Assembly (NCBI GenBank): GCA_947000775.1
Contig: CAMQGK010000253.1
Span: 124,001-188,000, forward strand
From: Pterois miles
Taxonomy: Eukaryota; Chordata; Actinopteri; Perciformes; Scorpaenidae
Length of the DNA stretch: 64,000 nucleotides
Reading direction: 5' to 3'
Position numbers and translations under genes: made by a program. The notes beneath the pieces were generated by a model. That model was not told the origin of the DNA. It saw only the letters and a list, made by a program, of their open reading frames with translations, and searched no databases. Each line of letters opens with the position of its first letter. Position 1 is the first letter of the stretch. Shown piece after piece: positions 44,041 through 56,935 of this stretch.

Positions 44041-45927
44041 TTACACTACCACAACTATTAGCTCTCCACCACACGTTAGCTTGGCGGCTAACAGCGAATG
44101 GCAAACGTGTAAGTTATTTAGCTGAGTTGTGAATGACTTCAGGTCCTTCTAGTCAGCAGTGATCAGTGTTTGTGTCCGTGGAGTTTATTGTGAAGGGTGG
44201 AACTGTAGCAGTGAAGTGTTGATACGCTGTTATTAATTTATCTTCATAAAATTTAGGAGCAAGGTAACCCTCGGCTACACAAGCTGAATCTAAACCTGGC
44301 AGTGGGCTCGGTAGTCTGTTTAGATTAGTTTGTCATGTATATCAGTAGTAAACTCATCAGTAAATTAGTGTGTTAATGCCTTTTTTAACTCATTAACATT
44401 GACAGCCTCACTAAAAATATTGTTTATATTCACTTTAAAAGGGAGTTATCAGCCCTGTGTATGAGACCATAGAGGTACAAAGTGAGTCTGTGGTCATAAA
44501 CTTGTTTCTGTGCATATTTTCCACGAAGTCTAAGCTTCCCAAAAACTAGCACAATCACAGCAGCAGTAACTGTCAAGCTCAGTGGTTCCTGTGCCATTGA
44601 AATCATGTTTATGCAGGACTGCGTTGGAGCCAAACACAAGAGCAGGTGATTTCGCTGATTAGTTCCTCCCGTCTGACTGAAGGTAATCAGTGAAATGAAA
44701 CGCTTAAGTGTTTGCTTCAGACGCACCTCTCAACAGCAAGTCATCTTCATCTCACTTTTGATCTCACTTAATGTTTATCTGCCCCCTTCCATCGGTTTAT
44801 CTCTTTCTCACACGTTGCCAGAGCTGTCGTCTTCACAACTCTCCGGCCCTTCCATCCTATTTTACTTCATACCATCCCTCATACTGAGGCGCATCCCTTG
44901 TCTTCCTACTGTATGTGAATAATACATGGCCTCTGAGGCTTCGGATGTGGAGTGAGAATAAGATCCCTGGCCCGGGCTGTTTTTCTGTCTGCTCACCTCC
45001 TGGGATCCTCACAGCGGCCGGCCTGCTGCTGAGAGGAATACTGAGTGACCTCCTGTAACACACATGGCCACACTGTTATAGCCAGGTCGCCCATGTATAT
45101 GCAGAAACACACAACCTTTATGCATGCTCTGTGTGTGCACGTGTGAGACCAGGATGCAAATAAAATATCCAGACTTCACAATCCTCTATGTGGTTATGAT
45201 ACTGTTTTATCTTTCTTAGCATAATGGGACATCATCACTTGTCCTTTTGGGTAATTTATTGTGCAAATCCTGAAACTTTGGAAGCATCTGCTCACAACAA
45301 AACAACCCGTAGTCGAACGCCAGCTTTGGCTTTTTTATGAAATGACAATTACAAATTCCCATCTAGCTTCCCTCTCTAGGAGCCCTTTTGAAATCACAAC
45401 AACATAACAGGGACAAATGAGAGCAAGTCTCCCTCTAATTGATAACCTCATTACCTATGTCTACCAAGCTATTAACAGACCTGCGCTCTGTAGCACCCGG
45501 GTCACTGGGTCACCACTGGGACTCGCATATGAGAGCAGCCAGCATTAAATTGGTACAAGCTGGCCAGGCCTCCGCGCTGCTACGCTAGCTGTCTGCTGTC
45601 AAATGGCTCCACCGGACAGACGCACACACCTCGACGGCGCACCGCCGCCACCAGCTGCTCTTTGATGATACCAGCAGAGAGATGGACACAGGAATGGTGG
45701 ATGGAGGGATCTGGCGATAGAGGTGTCTGGGATTGTTATCACCAAAGCTGACAATGCCTCTGTTCTTCCACTTTGTGAGATGTCTGGATGCGCTTCAGAG
45801 GAAGTGTTTGAAGAAAAAGACTTAACAAATCATACAACTTTATGTCCCATATGTCTCTGAGGGTATTCCAGTGATGTTGGATAGTAACGTCTGACCTGGG
45901 GCTTTTGTGTGTTCAGCCTCTGAGCTA
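44041..45927. other. intergenic; unique islands, no gene
   Basis: 44920-45070 and 45360-45700 are non-repetitive and GC-richer. ORFs are short and unconvincing. The rest is unrecognised. Confidence 0.35.
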
Positions 45928-46495
45928 AGGCTGCACAATTAGTGAAATATTAATCGTGATCATGATTTTGGCTTACCACAGGTAAATGAACATGAATGCC
46001 TGCGATACTGGCGTTTAAAATGCGTACTCTGCTGCATATCAAATCAAGCACTTCCTACCAGACTTGCCGTGGTGTTACTGGCGGTACATGGTGGTTGTGC
46101 ACACACCGATTACATTACGTACCCACCGTCATTTTTTTTTTTTTTTTTTTTTTAACAGACGTAAAACCCATTTAATTAATTTTCACATATTAGCGCCGTG
46201 TAATCAGTACATAATTGGATGATGGACGTTTCATATTTCACACACACAGAGGATGAGAGTGTTGACAGACAAGAAGATGGTTGAGGATTTGTTGTCGAAA
46301 CAAAAACCAAAAGCGCCTTTTTGGCAGTATTTTAGATCTAAACCAACACTATAAGGGAACCATAAGATTTATGTGAGGAGAATGGAGCGGTTATAGCCGG
46401 TGTGTGCCACAGCGGTGCCGGGTGGAAAGCTCTACGAGAGAGGCCAGACACACAGCCACCCGACGTTAAAGATTAAGGTAAGCGCCATCTTTTCT
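45928..46495 (+). pseudogene. second BED-hAT transposase relic (5' end and N-terminus)
   Basis: It starts GGCTGCACAATTAG with AATATTAATCGTGATCATGA, typical of a hAT end. A frame at about 46256-46340 reads TDKKMVEDLLSKQKPKAPF then WQYFRSKP, the entry to a BED finger (W-x-Y-F). The continuation (LCEENGAVIAGVC) needs a frame change and a stop intervenes. It contains a 21-T run at 46132-46153. A dead copy. Confidence 0.6.
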
Positions 46496-48145
46496 TGTAA
46501 AATGTCCGGTGTAAACGGGAACACTAAGCCCGGGGCCAGACTGTGATGAGCGTGTGGCGGCTGCGTTACCTGTTGTTTTTCATTTCGGCATCCACGTTTA
46601 CCAGGTTAGAGCTGCCACACCGCCCGCATGAGATGCGCATCTCAGCTGCATCTCAACTGCGTCTCTTCTAGAGATTCGAGGTCTCGCCTGTTTTCGAAGC
46701 GAGCCGCACGGTTCACAGCAGCAACAAAGTGAATGTTTGACTGTATAATGACATCATATCAGCAACATAAGTACAGTTTCAATGTCTATATCTGTAGGAA
46801 ATGCCTTAAAAAGTCAAGATTTATTTTTAAATAAACACTTCCTGCCACTTCCACTTCCTTATTTTAACACTTATGCTGACAGACAGGATTCGGTCAAAGA
46901 TTAAATAAATGGTTAAAAGGAAAACCATCCTGAAATGCTGTTGAGGGGAACGTGTTGGATCCCAGTTTTGGATTTTTACGAAAAGATAAGAATGAAGGCC
47001 ACACAAAAAGCAAGTTGATCTTTCTGCAGATATTTCAGTCTCAACAAACGTTAAAGCTGCACTAATCAACATTAACTGATATGACTAATGTGAAAGGGAT
47101 CGCACATAAAGACAAACTCTGAGAGAAATCTTGTTTCCTCTCAGCTCTACTGTACGGACCATTTCAGTCTGTTTTGGATCATTGTTTTGGGTTTCTGGCT
47201 CACAGCTCTGCTCTTGTATACTTGCCCAGTGCTGAATACCACTGACTGAGTTAGCCACTAGGTGAGCACAGTGCAGCATTTAGCAGCTAACTTCCATTCA
47301 TCAGGTGACCGTGAACACAAATGAACTGCATAAACAGGCAACTGTTGTCGCCATAACAACTTCATAAGGTGATAACATGTCACTTGTGTTTTCAGCCTGT
47401 TTTGCTGCTCCTTAAACATAAAAGAAGTTACCTACAATAATGTTTCCAAGTTTTCACATTTCTCCTTTTTTGTAAGAGGCTCTCCCTTTTTGCCCTGACA
47501 AAAGTTTAAAGCCCAAAATTATAATAATAATAATGTCGGGTACACACTACACAAAAATCAAGGCAAAAGATGATCTTTCCCAATATTGTTGTGATGTGAG
47601 GTTTTTAAACGAATATTAATCACGATCACGATTCCGACAATTAAGTGAACATGATCACCTGCGTTCTGCTGAAAGAAAGCTCTGCTGCATATCAAATAAA
47701 GTGCTTGCTAAGCTAACAGCTAGCCAGCTGGTGATCAAAATGTTTTGGCTTTACTTTTGGGTATAGATATATTATCTATCCAATCTGTTCATGATTGAAC
47801 TGAGAGCATAAAATTGTTTATCTAGATCTTAATGTGTTAATTTTACTCTGTAAGTGCACCAGACTGAAGCATTTAACTTTAAAGAGTAGCTAACAGAAGG
47901 GCAGGGTGAATATTCTTGTATTTTTTCATATTGCAATATATAGTATATATAGCAGAAAAAAATATATTGCAATGTCAGTTTTCAATGTGCAGCCCTAATT
48001 TGGAAATTAGCAGGAATGTAGCCCAGCAAGGAAGTGAAAGCAGTGCTGTGTTTATTTTAATGTGAAAGTGCCATAAAAATACAATGTTGAATAATTGTGG
48101 TAAATATCGGGATTATCCTTTAGGCCATAATCGTCCAGCCCTAGT
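46496..48145. repeat. mosaic of hAT-type end fragments
   Basis: 47611-47710 repeats the 45.94-kb 5' end (AATATTAATCACGATCACGA, CTCTGCTGCATATCAAAT) in the same direction. 48129-48143 (ATCGTCCAGCCCTAG) is a right terminus. The stretch between, about 46500-47600, shows no recognisable gene. Confidence 0.5.
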
Positions 48146-48161
48146 GGGAAGTACGTACGAG

Positions 48162-48195
<34 letters not shown>

Positions 48196-51109
48196 CCCCT
48201 GATGCTCGGGAGTCCGTCTTGGCTGCACTGATTTCAAGTCCTGAATATTAAACATGTTCAAGATTTCTATTGGATATCTTGTTGTGTGGGGAACAACAGC
48301 CGATGACGCAGTCACGTTGGAAAGAACGATGCTCAGTTGAAGACCGAGCTGACTCGCTGACAGCAGCCGTCATGGTGGTCGTGGCTAATGCATGAGCTAA
48401 TGCATGAGCTAATGCAAGACGTAAAGCATAACATAGTAGTGAGATGGAGCTCAGGAATGGAGGACCGACTTGTTGATTTACGGCAACAACACAAGTGTTT
48501 ATTTAACGTGTCGCCATGACTTCATCCATCCATCTTTTGTGAATTTTCTGTACAAAGTAGAGCAAAAACTAACATCTCTAATTCTTCTGTCATGACCTGA
48601 CAAATCTTTCAGTGTGGGCCAGCCTGGACTGACTGAATTTTTATTTTGTTTCACTTCGTTCAGCAGTCAGATGGTGACATAGAGTGTGATATCCAACCTA
48701 CCATTTGGTCTTTTTCAGTGAAAAATGGAAGCCATCGTAGTGTTAGCGGTTGCTATGAGCAGTTAACAGCAGTTAATTATATTTTACAATGAAAAAAAGC
48801 CTGTTTAGGAGTTGTTGGTTCTGTAAGTGGACTAACATCAACCTGGGCATCTGCGTCTATCTCATTTGTCAGGTTCATTTATTCAGGTAAGTTGTAGCCC
48901 CTATTTAATTTAAAATGGAATAAAATTCAACAATATATACAGTTACTTATACAAATCCTTATATACATACTGTTTCTAGGTCTACCGAGACAGACTTTGG
49001 TTTATAGTGGGAATGAGGTAGTGTAGTAAAAAGTAGTGGTATAGTAATCAAAGAGTATAGAAGCAAAGAAACAAAACGCTGTTTTTTTTTTTTTTTTTTT
49101 GGGGGGGGGGCACTGAAAACGTCAATGACTGAAAACGACTTCTGGACTGAAAACGTCAATGAATCTGTCTGATCTATAAAGAGATGTCTGTAAATCAAAG
49201 GATTTTTTTTTGTTGTTGAAGTAAATCAACTTCCCAGTACGAACACTTATATAACCCTCATTTATCATTATGGATAAAAAGTTGGAAAATGATCTAATAA
49301 ATTAATCCAGAGTTATTTTCCTCGGCATAATGAACTTCCATCAGACCCGGAGGACTGTACTGCCCTGCTCACTCATATGACGCATTCGGTTCTGCCAATT
49401 TCCAGCTCGCTGTATGTGGCTGTAATAATGGATATATTGTAATTCATCATGTTTATTATCTTATAATACATCTGCTGTACTGTGGTGGATGTACTAGACT
49501 CCTAACGTCTTCCTATACAACTGGCTTTCAGCCAGTAGCTAGTAATGCTAGTAGCATGAAATAATTCGATTTTAATGGAGTTGTAGGCTATTTACTAACA
49601 CGCAGGGCAAAAACACAGGGCACATCCTCTTATACATCCATGGTCTGTGGTCTGTTGGACATCTATTTTGGAGGTCCTTCTAACCGCAAAGTTAGAAAAA
49701 AGTTTGAGATTGCTCTCAACATCTATGTTTCTGGATTTTTCTAACTTGCATTTATGTCCACAGCTCATTTTATGCTCCTCTGGGAAGCGGCCAGGCTAAA
49801 AGTTATTAATAAATAAATAAATAAGTAAGTAAATAATTATAATATTACGATGCATGTTCATAATATTTAAATGGGAACAACAGCGGACCCATACGCACCA
49901 CTAAACAAATTAGAGGGGTGAGCGGTGATTGAGACATCTGTCACCAGGCTGTGCTATTGTAGTGCAGTGATAAGTAAGTCGCTGGTACAACACAAAATAT
50001 ATATAGATTCACATGTTGACAGTGACCGACAGGTAAGAACCTGCTAATGGAGCCAATCTGATCGTCCCTTCAATATGCAGTCAGATTTGGACGTGATCGG
50101 CGATGGCGAATACACAAATAAGATCAACAGGATGCTTAGCGAGTGTTCCCTGACGGACGCCCACAGGAAGGTGGACTTGACTGGCAGCTTGGCAGCCAGT
50201 GGTGGAGAGATCCATCATGTCATGACAGGAAGGAGAGGGCTCTGACGTCTTGGCCTGCCCTGAGAGGCCAGCGCCTGTCAGCTTAATGAGGCTCCCACTG
50301 ACAGGTGATGTGCTTGTTGGATTCTGTGTGTGAACGTGAACGTGTGTGGGTGTGGGTTTTCACAGAGGTTAAACAAGTTCCTCGTTAGCGTGGCTTCTGC
50401 AGATGAAATGTCTTATTATATCAAGAACAGTCTTATATTCTTCTTTGATTTGCTTCTTTGAAAAATCAGAAGTGTTTTTGTCTCCATGTGTCTCTTAAAC
50501 TTGGGAGACAACAGGGGTTTGTTTTCCTCTACAGTTCAGCGTGATTCACAAGTGATATTTGCGCAGCCACTGTATCCCACCGGCATCTAAATCGAGAAAA
50601 GTCTCTCGAGTTCCCCAGTGTCGCTCCAACCTGACTAAGTTACTCCAACCTGTGTGAGTGCACCAAAAAACTTTGTGTATAAATAACTCTGACTTCTCCG
50701 TCTCTAACTTCCTTTTCCCCTCCAGTGCGCCTCCTTGCCTCTGAAACTCCCTCACCTCTTCCCCTCAAACCACCTACTCATCTTCCTTTCCCCATGTGAG
50801 GGTATTAGGTTCACACAGTCGAATATAGATGAATCCAGCATGGACACCTCTATTGATTTCTCCCACACCGCAGACACCAGGGATAATGAAAGGGTTTTCC
50901 TCGCTTCCCCCCAAGTAGCCTTGCGTCATATTTCTTCAGGAGGTCTGGAAGTGGAAGACAAATTGAAAAAAACTGGTCTTGATACCACTGATGCGATAGA
51001 CTGTGCTTGTCTGATATGTTCACTGTAATCGGTATAAGGTGTGTGGCTTGTACTGTGAACAAAAACAGATGATGAAAACATCTGTTTTCTATCAATTAAT
51101 AGCTAAACC
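48146..51109. other. intergenic, nothing coding
   Basis: Contains a 26-T run (48165-48190), a 12-bp tandem (48385-48416), a T20-G10 junction (49081-49110) and (AAAT)n at about 49809-49823. 50190-50320 is a short GC-richer unique island. No supported gene. Confidence 0.4.
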
Positions 51110-51270
51110 GTCACAACATGCGCTGAAATCCTGTCATGGATTTCTCCGTTCCAGTGGACAGCCTTGCATAAACTATAACTAATGGAAGATGAATGACTGA
51201 AAGGTATGACACAGTTTAGTGTTTACTGTTAACATAAAATAAATTCAGAAAGTGACAGCATATTTATTTA

Positions 51271-52460
51271 CACTCAGCGGCCACATAATCAGGTACACCT
51301 GTTCAATAGCTTGTTAACAGAAATAGCTAATCAGCCAATCACCTGGCAGCTAAAATGCATTTAGGCATGTAGATGTGGTCAAGACAACTTGCTGAGGTTC
51401 GAACCGAGCATCAGAGTGGGGAAGAAAGAGGATTTAAGTGACTTTGAACGTGGCATGATTGTTGGTGCCAGACGGGCTGGTCTGAGTATTTCAGAAACTG
51501 CTGATCTACTGGGACTTTCACATGCAACCATCTCTAGAGTTTACAGAGATGGTCTGAAAAAGAGAAAATATCCAGTGAGTGGTAGTTGTGTGGACAAAAA
51601 TGTCTTGTTGATGTGAGAGGTCAGAGGAGAATGGGCAGACTGGTTGGAGATGATAGAAAGGCAACAGTAACTCAAACAACCACTGGTTACAACCAAGGAA
51701 TGAAGATTACCATCTCTGAATGTCGAACCTTGAAGAAGATGGGCTACAGCAGCAGAAGACCACACCAGGTGCCACTCCTGTTAGCTAAGAACAGGAAACT
51801 GAGACTACAATTCACACAGACTCACCACAATTGGACGATAGAAGATTGGAAAAACGCCGCCTGGTCTGACGAGTCTCGATTTCAGTTGCGACATTCAGAT
51901 GTCAGGGTCAGAATCTGGTGTAAACATGAAAGAATGGATCCATCCTGCCTTGTATCAACGGTTCAGGCTGGTGGTGGTGGTGTAATGGTGTGGGGGATAT
52001 TTTCTTGGCACACTTTGGGCCCCTTAGTACTAACTTAGCATTGTTTAAATGCTGCAGCCTACCTGAGTATTGTTGCTGACCATGTCCATCCCTTTATGAC
52101 CACAGCGTACCATCTTCTGATGGCTACTTCCAGCAGGATAATGCATCATGTCACAAAGCTCAGATCATCTCAAACTGGTTTCTTGAACATGACAATGAGT
52201 TCACTGTACTCCAGTGGCCTCCAGTCACCAGATCTCAATCCAGTAGAGCATCTTTGGGATGTGGTGGAACAGGAGATTTGCATCATAGATGTGCAGCTGA
52301 CAAATCTGCAGCAACTGTGTGATGCTGTCATGTCAATATGGACCAAAATCTCTGAGGAATGTTTGAAACACCTTGTTGAAAGTATGCCACCAAGAATTAA
52401 GGCAGTACTGAAGTCAACCTTTTACTAGCAAGGTGTACCTAATTATGTGGCCGGTGAGTA
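51271..52460 (+). mobile_element. Tc1/mariner element, full length, inactive
   Basis: 1,190 bp. The ends CACTCAGCGGCCACATAATC (51271) and, in reverse complement, TACTCACCGGCCACATAATT (to 52460) are inverted repeats of about 30 bases with 4 mismatches. TA flanks both sides (51269-51270 and 52461-52462). It encodes a broken Tc1-family transposase. The family is widespread in fish; I leave the subfamily unnamed. Confidence 0.92.
51389..52428 (+). pseudogene. Tc1-family transposase, frameshifted
   Basis: Frame 1 (51389-51616) carries the paired-like helix-turn-helix (LSDFERGMIVGARRAGLS, LGLSHATISRVYRDGL). Frame 2 (51586-52038) has the linker and first catalytic block WSDESRF (Asp codon 51868-51870) and GGGGVMVWGIFSWHTLGP. 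The second Asp is in FQQDNASCH (52137-52139). The Glu is in SPDLNPVEHLWD (52246-52248). At least three frame breaks separate these pieces, so no functional enzyme is made. Confidence 0.9.
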
Positions 52461-52734
52461 TATTGCACATTGTTGAAATTCTTTGCTCCATTCATATCAC
52501 CACTGGTAGGCCTTTACTGTTTACACGCCCTCTTAATATGTGTTTTCATGAGCATTTTGCAATATTTTTTCCATCATGTTCTATAGCCTCCAGAGTAAAA
52601 TAGCTATTTTTTGTCTGTGCCTTAGTTAGTTAGTAAATTAGCCAGTTATGCTAACAATTCCAGCTTACTTTTGAGCAAACACACTGTCTAATCCAGCTAT
52701 TCCCAACCGCCAGGCCAGAGCCTACTGGTGTTAC

Positions 52735-52925
52735 CACTCATGTCATGCTAGCTTGTCAGGAAGGAAGCTAAATGACACTTCAAAGTTACCTTAAATTTTG
52801 GCAATGGAAAACTGGCATGGCCATTTTCCAAGCATTCCCTTGACTTCTGACCTCAAGATATGTTAAGGAAAATGGGTTCTACGGGTACCCGTGAGTCTCC
52901 CCTTTACAGACGTACAGTATATGTC
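52735..52925 (-). mobile_element. hAT-like element, core fragment
   Basis: Contains GACCTCAAGATATGTTAAGG and GGTACCCGTGAGTCTCCCCT, the core on the minus strand, without either terminus. Confidence 0.7.
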
Positions 52926-55509
52926 TTGGAAGCAGTGACACAAAGTGGAGTGATTTTTGAAGCGAAAAATTGATGTTGGCAACAACCCTGCACCTGTAAG
53001 GGCTCTGAAGCGTGTGTGGAGGAAATATGACCCGGAATACTGTGGATTCATAGTAGCAGGCAGCGATGGGTGAGGGTAAGCTGAATATTTATGTAGGTCA
53101 TTAGACCTGACAGTGGCACATATTTGTAGCCCAGTTTGTCATTTATTTGGGAAGGTACTCCTTGGAAATCTTCATCAGAAGTGGACCTCAAGTTAAAAAA
53201 AAGGTTGAAAACCTCTGGCTCAATCCATTCCTTACCACCTCTAAACCGAGCATCGCTTGTATCAGAGTCACGTGGTTGCTATTGGACCCTTGTTCAGGGG
53301 TAGGGCAAACATTCAATTTCTGGTGATCTTATGTGTGTTAGAGGCAACATTATTGAAGCACACAGCATCTGTTCATTAGCTAGATGTTGCCAAGAGCGTG
53401 AAAAGTAAGTTATTGTTATGTTTTGACAAGCGATTTCTCATCCCACAAAATACACCCAAAAGACTTCCTGAAAAGCTTTAAGACGTTTTTTTATGTACGG
53501 CTTGGTGTAAATACAGTTATATGACTGTTGTTAAGCAGCCAACTGGGAAGTTTATGTCACTTTCATACTGATTGCAGGGTGATTCAAGTCGTACATTGTA
53601 GACTGATGGACTGCCCGAAGCAACGGTGGCCATTTGGGAGCAGCGAGGGGCTGATTTCTCTTCTTTTAATCTGGTCACACTGGGCTGGGTGTGTCCTCAT
53701 TTGGTTGCTCGGAGCTCTAATGGCTGCAACACTCTGGAGGACTTAATTACTACCCAAGCAGCGCTCAGAGATACGCTCAGAATTTTAAAGCCACTTGCCT
53801 TGTAATTGCTGCCATTTCTTCCCGTCTAAGAAAAGAAGCCTCTCTTTTATGTTTGTGTGAAAGGACTTTGGAGACAAGAGTAGAAAAGTCAAAAAATAAA
53901 CAGTGCTACAACAAAGCTAAGATCTGTGGCCACACTATTTTGTGGATTTTGTCAGTCTATTAGGTCTTGGTATTGATTGGAGACATCACTTGGAATTTCC
54001 CCTGTACAGTGTCGAACAGTGTATGTGCTTAAATATGTTGTGTCTTTATTGATTTCTTCATGAAGCTCAGCTCAGATAGAATATTGAGCTATTCAGCTCG
54101 AGGCTGCACAGACTGCTCTCCCTCTGACTTTCTGTTTCTACGTACCCAGAGGGGCGCCCGGCGTCCACGGCACTGAAGGAAAAGACTCTCATCATTGGAA
54201 CATGACGAGCAGAGCATGCAAGTGCTTGGTGTTGGTTTCTTCGGGCTTGAACTCTCGGCCTTTTCTGCCGTGACTCTGAAACAAATGTGTGGACGAGAGC
54301 CAATCGCCCCTGACCCTTAGCTAACGCTCATGAGCTGAGATTAATTGGGGAGATGCACATTAAAGCATTTAATCATATGGTTAATAGGTTTTGGCTTCAC
54401 TAGGGCTTTACCTCTCACGGCAGCTAGATTCTTGCGATGTCATGAGATCACGTAAGAACTGCGGGATCACGTATCACAGGAAAATCCATCTTGTATAAAT
54501 AAATAATGCGTTTGTGTCCCACGTTTGGCCAGACCACAGACAAATCTAAACAAAAATGGCGGCTCCTGATGAGGTCAGCCTACATGCTGCAATAGCTTCA
54601 GTTGCTGGTCCAGTCTGATGTACGAGCTCACGCCAGTTTGATTTTATGAAAACGGGTTGAACTGGTATTTGTCATTATGACTTGTTCTAGCAAATAAAAA
54701 AAATGGGTGATATCAGCAACTGCTGCCAACGATGTTCGAACACCAAATCCAGCTTGTATTGCGTTAATAATATGCAATATGACAATGTGATTAACATTAT
54801 ATTTGTTTATAAGCTTAGCTGAGCTGAGACCAGCGACTTCTACATAACGCATGATGAAAGAGACCAAACATCAGTGGTGGGGAAAGTGGTGCATGGTGTG
54901 TTTTTTTTACCAGAAATTTGAGTATTTTTCGGGGTGACGAGACAAGATGGGTTTCCGTCAGTCAGTGTATTGTAAGCACAGTGGCCCATAACGTTAGCGC
55001 GTGACTGATCTGGACTATGAAGTTATCAGTAATGTTATAGCTGTGAATGTAGCAGTCAAGTATGTGTACAGTTTAGTATGTCGGTGAATAAATGCTACAA
55101 CTCCTCAAGACACAAGCCAAGTTCCTGTGTCTTGCTTACCACCTGCTGATTCAAGTGAAGGGGGTTAGCCTCAAAGCTAGCAACATGCGCAGGCTAACTG
55201 AAGGTGGACCAGCTTTCTCATTTTGTGACAAGCGTCTGTGGAGTCAAGTGCGACACCCTGTGGTAAAATTTGGTATTCTGGTACAGTGTTTTGTCATCAA
55301 AAACATCAAAAACTTTTTACAACGGCCCAACCCTACACTGAAGGCTTTTTGGTCTTCTCCTGAATGACCTTGGCAAGCGTTTGATTGACAGATGGTTCGT
55401 CCAATTTCCTGCTGAGTATTTTTTTTGAAAGTGCCTGCCCTTTACCAAACTGTTTCCAATTATGGTTTCTCACATGGTTCTGTGTAACAAACCATTTGGA
55501 GGTTCAGGT
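52926..55509. other. intergenic; one unique island
   Basis: 53600-53790 is non-repetitive and GC-richer. 54405-54500 (CACGGCAGCTAGATTCTTGC) resembles the outer part of the 56.9-kb element. No gene supported. Confidence 0.4.
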
Positions 55510-55765
55510 TTAGGGCTTTCCTAGACCAAAGAAATTCATAGTCGACAAATGGATTAGTTAATTTAATCAACAGATCTGTAAAACTGAGTTTCTCCAGAAG
55601 TAATCACACAAAAGCACCACTTTAAATGTTGTGTTTCCCAGAGATGAGCTCATACGTTTCATGGAAAGAAGTCATTCAGCATGGAAAAAAAGCATAAAAT
55701 CGACTGAAGAAATCTTAGTGGACTGAGATCAAAATGACTGATTACTTGACTAAGAGGGGACCACA
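55510..55765 (+). mobile_element. small element, inverted partner at 27212-27490
   Basis: Begins TAGGGCTTTCCTAGACCAAA and contains ATCTGTAAAACTGAGTTT, GAAAGAAGTCATTCAGCATG and AAGAAATCTTAGTGGACTGA, all of which are present in reverse complement at 27.2-27.5 kb. Confidence 0.65.
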
Positions 55766-56935
55766 GACGTAAAGGATACCAAAGGCATGTAAAAACCGAG
55801 AAGTGAGGCGAAAACCGTCACCACCGTTTCCTGCTTATTTTCACCTGACCACATTGCATTTCAAGGGTACACGTCCTGCACATTTAAAAATAGCATAAAC
55901 TGTCCATGTAACCTCATTTAAGCCCCCCTCTAGGGGCTTTGAAATCATGAAATGATTTATCAGACTTGACACATCAATTTCTCTGCACTCACAAATTCTG
56001 CTGCATATGCTCGCTGCATATGCTTTTAGTCATGAGATTATTTTCCCATGAACGCTGTCACAGATGTACATTTTGACAACTTCTTTTTCCCCCACAGTAA
56101 AATGCTGTCACTTTTAATCAAACCAGCGCATTTATCAGTTTTGAGCTTTGAACAAAAATACAGCCCAACCTATTATTGCACTGTACATAATTTTCATCTG
56201 TACATTAATATTCAGCAGAGGAACATGAATCTATCATTCAGCCCCTTTTTTCTTTTAAAGTAACACGATTCAGGCTGTCACTAATGAAAATGTTCCTTTT
56301 TAATTATATGATGGCTGCACACTCGAGACAACAGGACTGAGGCGTATGTGACAAGCTTAATAAAAATCTAAGGATGCTTATATCCACTGTTATAAAACAC
56401 AGGATATGCAGATAATGTTTAACGGTGATATAGTACACTCAGTCCTCTCTGCCTCTCACGTCTCTTATCACTCTTTCAGCTTCATTTTATCTGTCTTTTG
56501 CTGCTTTTCCTGGTCGGTCATCTCTCAGGTCTATATAAATGAGGTCTGAAAGACTGGAGGATGGTAGTCAGGGTTTAATTCCTCCATGGCTTTTGGTGAG
56601 CTAAGTGCCCTCATTGGAAACCAGATTGGGCCACCTTTCACTGCCACAGATTTTACAAATCCCCTCCATAATGTCAGGACTGCTGTTCCAGGAATGTGGG
56701 ATTTTGCTGGAAGGTTCCATTGGCATTTTCTCAAAAGGTCACCTTAGCCATTCACTGTTCTGTTAGGGTATGCTTTTTCACTGATATGTTCAATAATATT
56801 GGCATCTTGTAGATGGACTGAGTCCTTAAGTGTTATAGTTATTGATTTGGAAAACAACGCAAGCAGAACTTAATTATTAAATGTGGGTTTATATATGTGA
56901 CTAAATCCAGCTGTTCTTTCCAGATGAATATTGTA
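55766..56935. other. intergenic, nothing recognised
   Basis: No ORF or repeat that I can support. Confidence 0.4.

Larger units (their letters stand above)
51110..52625. mobile_element. foldback element remnant carrying a Tc1 insertion
   Basis: Left of the Tc1: GAAATCCTGTCATGGATTTC and GTGTTTACTGTTAACATAAA. Right of it: TTGTTGAAATTCTTTGCTCC and CATCATGTTCTATAGCCTCC. Joined without the Tc1, these align with 28545-28880. Only about the right half of the family is present. Confidence 0.8.

Noticed and set aside
50735..51028. 97-codon ORF
   Set aside because: No domain, no splice or promoter context, and it runs up to a foldback element remnant.
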